Assembly (NCBI GenBank): GCA_021784635.1
Contig: JAJYHS010000022.1
Span: forward strand, 1-8,988
Direction of reading: 5' to 3'
Source of the DNA: a bacterium
Lineage (GTDB): Bacteria > Bdellovibrionota > Bdellovibrionia > Bdellovibrionales > UBA1609
Length of the DNA stretch: 8,988 nucleotides
The notes under the pieces were generated by a model. It saw only the letters and a list, made by a program, of their open reading frames with translations, was not told where the DNA came from and did not search any database. Below are positions 5,634-8,988 of the stretch, piece after piece; position 1 is the first letter of the stretch; the number at the start of each line of letters is the position of its first letter. The translations under genes were made by a program, and so were the position numbers.

Positions 5634-7560
5634 CGAAATGGAGACGGGCCACGAGCCAAATATGAGCTGGTCGGTTGAAAAAAGTGCGGAGCTTTACGGC
5701 ATCAACAGTTGGGGTTCAGGGTTTTTTCGCATAAACTCCTCCGGCAATGTCGAAGTGACGGCATTTAAAGACAAACCAGGACTTGATCTGCATCGCCTAG
5801 TTCAAGATCTTGTTGATCGTGGTGTCCGCCCGCCGATTTTAGTTCGAATTCCCAACATAGTTCAGACCCGTGTGGCTCTTATCTCGCAGTGTTTTCAGAA
5901 CTCAATTCGAGAGAATGGTTTTCAAGGTACCTACACGGGCGTTTATCCGATTAAAGTCAATCAGCAACGCCACCTTCTTGAAGAAATTGTCGATTTCGGT
6001 AAAGAAAATAGTCTCGGACTTGAGTGCGGCAGTAAACCCGAACTTTTGATTGCGCTCGCGTTTATGGATACCCCGCATGCGCACATTATCTGCAACGGTT
6101 TTAAAGACGTCGAGTATATTGAAACGGCGCTTTTGTCGCAAAAATTGGGGCGTAGCACGTTTATCGTTGTTGATCGTTTGGCCGAACTTTCGATCATCAT
6201 CGCTTCATCAAAAAAATTGAATATTAAACCCAAGATCGGATTTCGTGCCAAACTTAATACGCAAGGTTCGGGCAAGTGGGTCGAGTCTTCAGGAGCTCGA
6301 TCGAAGTTTGGGCTCACTCCATCTGAAATTGTGCACGCGATCGACATTTTAAAAAATGAAAACATGCTCGACTGTCTCGAGCTTTTGCACTTTCACATCG
6401 GTTCGCAGGTGCCTTCGATTCAAGCGATTAAGGCATCTATTAAAGAAGCGGCTCGATTTTTTACCGAACTATTTACCCTCGGCGCATCCCCCAAATATAT
6501 CGATGTCGGCGGCGGTCTTGGTGTTGATTACGATGGTACCGGAAAAACAGACAGTTCGACCAATTACAGTGAACAGGAATACGCCAACGACGTCGTGTCA
6601 ATTTTGCAAGCGATTTGTGATGAACGCAACGTACCCCATCCCAATATCATTTCAGAATCCGGTCGTGCGCTCGTGGCTCACAGTTCAATTTTGATTTTTG
6701 ACGTGCTCGGCATGAACGAAGTACAAAAACATTCGTTACCGTTTACGATCGATAAAAAAGATTCTTTGCTCGTCAAAGACCTTCTCTACATTTATGAAAA
6801 TGTGAATCACAAAAATATCAACGAGTTTTATAACGATCTCATTGAGAAGAAAAACGACACCTTGCAACTCTTTTCGTTTGGCGGCCTCAGTCTCGAACAA
6901 CGCGCAAAAGCTGAAGATTTATACTGGGCGATTTCAACGAAGATGACCAAAATTGCGAAAGACGCGGGAGCCGACGCCGAAGACATTTATTGGAATTTAC
7001 AAAGAGAACTCTCTGATACGTATTTTTGTAATTTTTCTGTGTTTCAGTCTCTGCCCGATTCATGGGCTGTTAATCAAGTTTTTCCGGTAATGCCAATTCA
7101 TCGATTAGAAGAACGACCTGACCGTCGCGCGACCATTGCCGATCTGACTTGCGATTCAGACGGCAAACTTGAACATTTTATCGACACCGACGCGGGCAGC
7201 GAACAAGGCTATATCGAGGTTCACGATCTAATCCCCGGTCAACCCTATTATTTGGGAGCGTTTCTTGCCGGAGCTTATCAAGAAATATTGGGCGATCTTC
7301 ACAATCTATTTGGCGACACAGATACCGTTCATATTACGATCAACGAAAACGGCACTTACACGGTTGACCACGTTCTTTACGGTGACACGGTTACTGAAGT
7401 TTTGAGTTACCTCGACTACGGCCGGTCTGAACTTGTTGAACTTGTGCGCAAGGCAACCGAACAATCAATTTTATCGGGTTCTCTCAGTCATACCGAGGCA
7501 CGGCTTCTCATGAAACATTACGAAGAAGGCCTTGCTGGTTATACATACCTCGAAGATTAA
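5626..7560 (+). CDS. speA: biosynthetic arginine decarboxylase
   Basis: A PLP-dependent, alanine-racemase-fold decarboxylase that converts arginine to agmatine, the first step of the agmatine route to putrescine and spermidine. The maximal frame is 644 residues, normal for SpeA (about 630-660). The PLP lysine is Lys110 in YPIKVNQQ. HFHIGSQ (255-261), GGGLGVDY (295-302) and ESGRA (344-348) are the barrel's cofactor-binding motifs. CDSDG (509-513) supplies the C-terminal cysteine-aspartate active-site motif contributed across the dimer, and YYLGAFLAGAYQEILGDLHN (541-560) is a family hallmark. The start is uncertain: GTG 5626, ATG 5638 and ATG 5662 are in frame and none has a good Shine-Dalgarno sequence. 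ATG 5662 begins right where similarity to SpeA begins and would give 632 residues. The 6-base gap after leuS suggests read-through from that gene. No agmatinase or deiminase gene is in view. Confidence 0.96.
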   Translation: MNFEMETGHEPNMSWSVEKSAELYGINSWGSGFFRINSSGNVEVTAFKDKPGLDLHRLVQDLVDRGVRPPILVRIPNIVQTRVALISQCFQNSIRENGFQGTYTGVYPIKVNQQRHLLEEIVDFGKENSLGLECGSKPELLIALAFMDTPHAHIICNGFKDVEYIETALLSQKLGRSTFIVVDRLAELSIIIASSKKLNIKPKIGFRAKLNTQGSGKWVESSGARSKFGLTPSEIVHAIDILKNENMLDCLELLHFHIGSQVPSIQAIKASIKEAARFFTELFTLGASPKYIDVGGGLGVDYDGTGKTDSSTNYSEQEYANDVVSILQAICDERNVPHPNIISESGRALVAHSSILIFDVLGMNEVQKHSLPFTIDKKDSLLVKDLLYIYENVNHKNINEFYNDLIEKKNDTLQLFSFGGLSLEQRAKAEDLYWAISTKMTKIAKDAGADAEDIYWNLQRELSDTYFCNFSVFQSLPDSWAVNQVFPVMPIHRLEERPDRRATIADLTCDSDGKLEHFIDTDAGSEQGYIEVHDLIPGQPYYLGAFLAGAYQEILGDLHNLFGDTDTVHITINENGTYTVDHVLYGDTVTEVLSYLDYGRSELVELVRKATEQSILSGSLSHTEARLLMKHYEEGLAGYTYLED

Positions 7561-7587
7561 ATTTTGATTTGCAGTTTTTTGCGACCT

Positions 7588-7600
7588 TGACGCTACGTCA
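7588..7600. terminator. small hairpin between convergent speA and yejE, weak terminator candidate
   Basis: TGACG, a CTA loop and CGTCA form a perfect 5-bp stem in the 47-base convergent intergenic region (7561-7607). It is the only dyad I see there. No T-run follows it on either strand. A T6 tract (7575-7580) precedes the stem on the + strand, which is the wrong order for an intrinsic terminator of speA. It may be part of a bidirectional transcription end, or chance. Confidence 0.2.
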
Positions 7601-7607
7601 GCCTAGA

Positions 7608-8630
7608 CTAACTCACTTTGCGCGGATCGAATGCTTCACGCACTCCTTCACCAATTAAATTCAGAACAACTAGCGTAATAAACAACGCAAGCGAAGGAAA
7701 AACCGCGAGCCACCAGGCAATAGTAAAGTTCTTTTGAGCTTCATTTAAAAGCTCGCCCCAACTCGGAGTTGGCGGCGGAAGACCAAATCCCAAATAATCC
7801 AAAGCGGCTAATGAAGCTATGGAACTCGCGATAGAAAACGAACTGAAGGTGAAAATTGGGCTCAAAGCATTTGGCAAAATGTGTCCAAAAATCACTCGCC
7901 AGCGCGAGGCGCCGAGCGCGCGCGCGCTTTCAACAAACTCGCGATTGCGAAGACGTAAAAACTCAGCGCGCATATAAAGCGAAATCGACATCCAACCGAA
8001 AATGGTTGTAAATACAATCAACAGAGGCAGGGTCGCGCTGAAAATCGAAATTAATGTGATGAGCAGTAGTAGCCCCGGCATCGATTCAAAAACCTCAACC
8101 ACACGCTGGCCCCACAAATCAATTGGCCCGCCCCAATATCCCATGATCGCACCGGCAATTGTCCCCAAAACATAAGTTGCGATCCATACGAGAAGTGCGT
8201 AAGAAATACTGTAGCGAAATCCATAAATAAGACGTGATAGAACGTCGCGGCCGCTTGAATCTGTTCCAAACCAATTTTGCTTTGATGGTGGGGATGGATA
8301 ATTCGCAACAGACAAGTTGCTTTCATACGGGTTCCACCGAACCGGTGGCCAAATGGCCCAGTCACCTTTGCCAAGTTTTAATTTGCGATAATTGGTAATG
8401 AGCCTGTTATTCTCGCCAAATACTGTGGGGTAATAGGATTTAAAAACGGGCCAATAAATCTTGCCGTGAAAATCCATTACAATCGGTTTTGAATTTGCCC
8501 ACAAATTGGCCGTCAGGCTCAAAAGGAGCATAAAAGCAAAAATCCAAGACGCGACAACCGCCCGCTTCATTTTCTTAAAGCGGCGAATGCGTTTTAAAAG
8601 CAGCGGATTTTGTACCCAGCGCTCGATCAT
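7608..8630 (-). CDS. yejE: ABC peptide-type importer permease, YejE-like (OppC family)
   Basis: A 340-residue inner-membrane permease of a binding-protein-dependent importer, close in length and layout to E. coli YejE (341), part of the YejABEF transporter linked to microcin C-type peptide uptake. TM1 is at about 24-45. A long periplasmic loop (46-118) includes SPPSKQNW just before the OppC-type GTDSSGRDV (122-130). Further membrane segments are at about 140-165, 186-220, 258-285 and 305-326. The coupling-helix EAA motif runs from EFVESARALG through HILPNALSPI (231-259), and LDYLGFGLP (278-285) and the ending EAFDPRK match YejE strongly. A good Shine-Dalgarno sequence stands 5 bases before ATG 8630. 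It follows yejB by 27 bases and is the last gene of its operon, because speA converges on it. The ATPase gene (yejF) is therefore not downstream. The true substrate is not shown by sequence. Confidence 0.95.
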   Translation of the reverse strand: MIERWVQNPLLLKRIRRFKKMKRAVVASWIFAFMLLLSLTANLWANSKPIVMDFHGKIYWPVFKSYYPTVFGENNRLITNYRKLKLGKGDWAIWPPVRWNPYESNLSVANYPSPPSKQNWFGTDSSGRDVLSRLIYGFRYSISYALLVWIATYVLGTIAGAIMGYWGGPIDLWGQRVVEVFESMPGLLLLITLISIFSATLPLLIVFTTIFGWMSISLYMRAEFLRLRNREFVESARALGASRWRVIFGHILPNALSPIFTFSSFSIASSIASLAALDYLGFGLPPPTPSWGELLNEAQKNFTIAWWLAVFPSLALFITLVVLNLIGEGVREAFDPRKVS

Positions 8631-8635
8631 CGATG

Positions 8636-8640
8636 TCCTT
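8636..8640 (-). promoter_or_regulatory. yejE ribosome binding site
   Basis: On the - strand, AAGGA (part of GAAGGA) lies five bases before the ATG at 8630. It is the clearest Shine-Dalgarno sequence in the window, and it confirms the yejE start within the 27-base gap after yejB. Confidence 0.75.
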
Positions 8641-8657
8641 CAACTATTGTCATACCG

Positions 8658-8988
8658 TTAACCATCGTCTCGCCCGTCGAAGTGAATGCGCGGGTCGACA
8701 ACAACATAAAGCAAATCACTGATAAGTCGGCCAAACAGCGTTAATACGGCTGAAATAAAAATAAGCGCCATTAGAACGTTGTAGTCGCGGCTGAGTGCCG
8801 AGTTGTAACCTAAAAGACCGATACCATCGAGTGAAAAAATCTGTTCGATGATAATAGAACCCGCTAAGAATATTCCCAAAAATCCGCCCATCCCTGTGAC
8901 GATCGGAATCAAGGCGTTGCGCAATGCATGTTTATACACGACAATTTTTTCGCTCAAACCTTTGGCGCGAGCCGTGCGCACATATTCA
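8658..8988 (-). CDS. yejB: ABC peptide-type importer permease, YejB-like (OppB family), C-terminal part
   Basis: The last 109 codons of a permease whose 5' part lies beyond the right window edge. The frame is open to the edge (Glu-Tyr-Val-Arg-Thr). The GTG at 8981 is therefore an internal valine of the EAA coupling motif YVRTARAKG, not a start. HALRNALIPI continues the motif. The FSLDGIGLLGY and LSRDYNVLMA stretches and the ending VDPRIHFDGR match the C-terminus of E. coli YejB closely. Two membrane segments remain: one around the GMGGFLGIFLAGSIIIEQI stretch and a last one ending near LISDLLYVVVDP. It forms the membrane channel together with YejE, whose gene begins 27 bases after this stop codon. 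Either the periplasmic binding protein or the ATPase gene, or both, may lie further upstream, outside the window. Confidence 0.93.
   Translation of the reverse strand, partial: EYVRTARAKGLSEKIVVYKHALRNALIPIVTGMGGFLGIFLAGSIIIEQIFSLDGIGLLGYNSALSRDYNVLMALIFISAVLTLFGRLISDLLYVVVDPRIHFDGRDDG

Noticed and set aside
7561..7607. A strong intrinsic terminator for speA or yejE
   Set aside because: The only stem is 5 bp and no T-run follows it on either strand, so it is listed only as a weak candidate.
8658..8981. GTG 8981 as the start of a small 107-residue membrane protein
   Set aside because: The frame stays open to the window edge, and this Val is part of the conserved YVRTARAKG coupling motif, so the gene is a truncated yejB.

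Overview
The window (about 9 kb, moderate GC, no gap longer than 47 bases) is a compact stretch of bacterial chromosome. Gene content points to a Gram-negative proteobacterium or a related lineage: YejB/YejE-type ABC permeases, a SpeA-type arginine decarboxylase, a receiver-GGDEF protein and a FieF-like cation exporter. A Bdellovibrionota or delta-proteobacterial host would fit, but that is an impression of protein style and not a demonstrated assignment. I see no mobile element, CRISPR array, RNA gene, phage gene or recognisable defence system.

Layout. (1) Bases 1-521, + strand: the C-terminal part of an unrecognised protein, probably exported. It converges with trmB across only 4 bases. (2) Bases 526-3214, - strand: a tight three-gene cluster read from right to left. 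It encodes a receiver-GGDEF diguanylate cyclase, then a cation diffusion facilitator (6-base gap), then the tRNA m7G46 methyltransferase TrmB (10-base gap). (3) Bases 3215-3234: a 20-base divergent intergenic region. (4) Bases 3235-7560, + strand: leuS (leucyl-tRNA synthetase without the leucine-specific insertion), then speA (biosynthetic arginine decarboxylase) 6 bases later. (5) Bases 7561-7607: a convergent intergenic region with one small hairpin. (6) Bases 7608-8988, - strand: yejE and the 3' part of yejB, the two membrane subunits of a peptide-type ABC importer. The operon continues off the right edge.

Most of the genes are housekeeping or transport genes with intact motifs. I found no convincing undescribed system. 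The points most worth a second look are the cluster joining a c-di-GMP synthase, a metal exporter and a tRNA methyltransferase; the exporter's E/N metal-site substitution with a four-cysteine tail; a 9-base homopolymer inside trmB; and the very tight divergent start region, where regulatory signals must overlap coding sequence.
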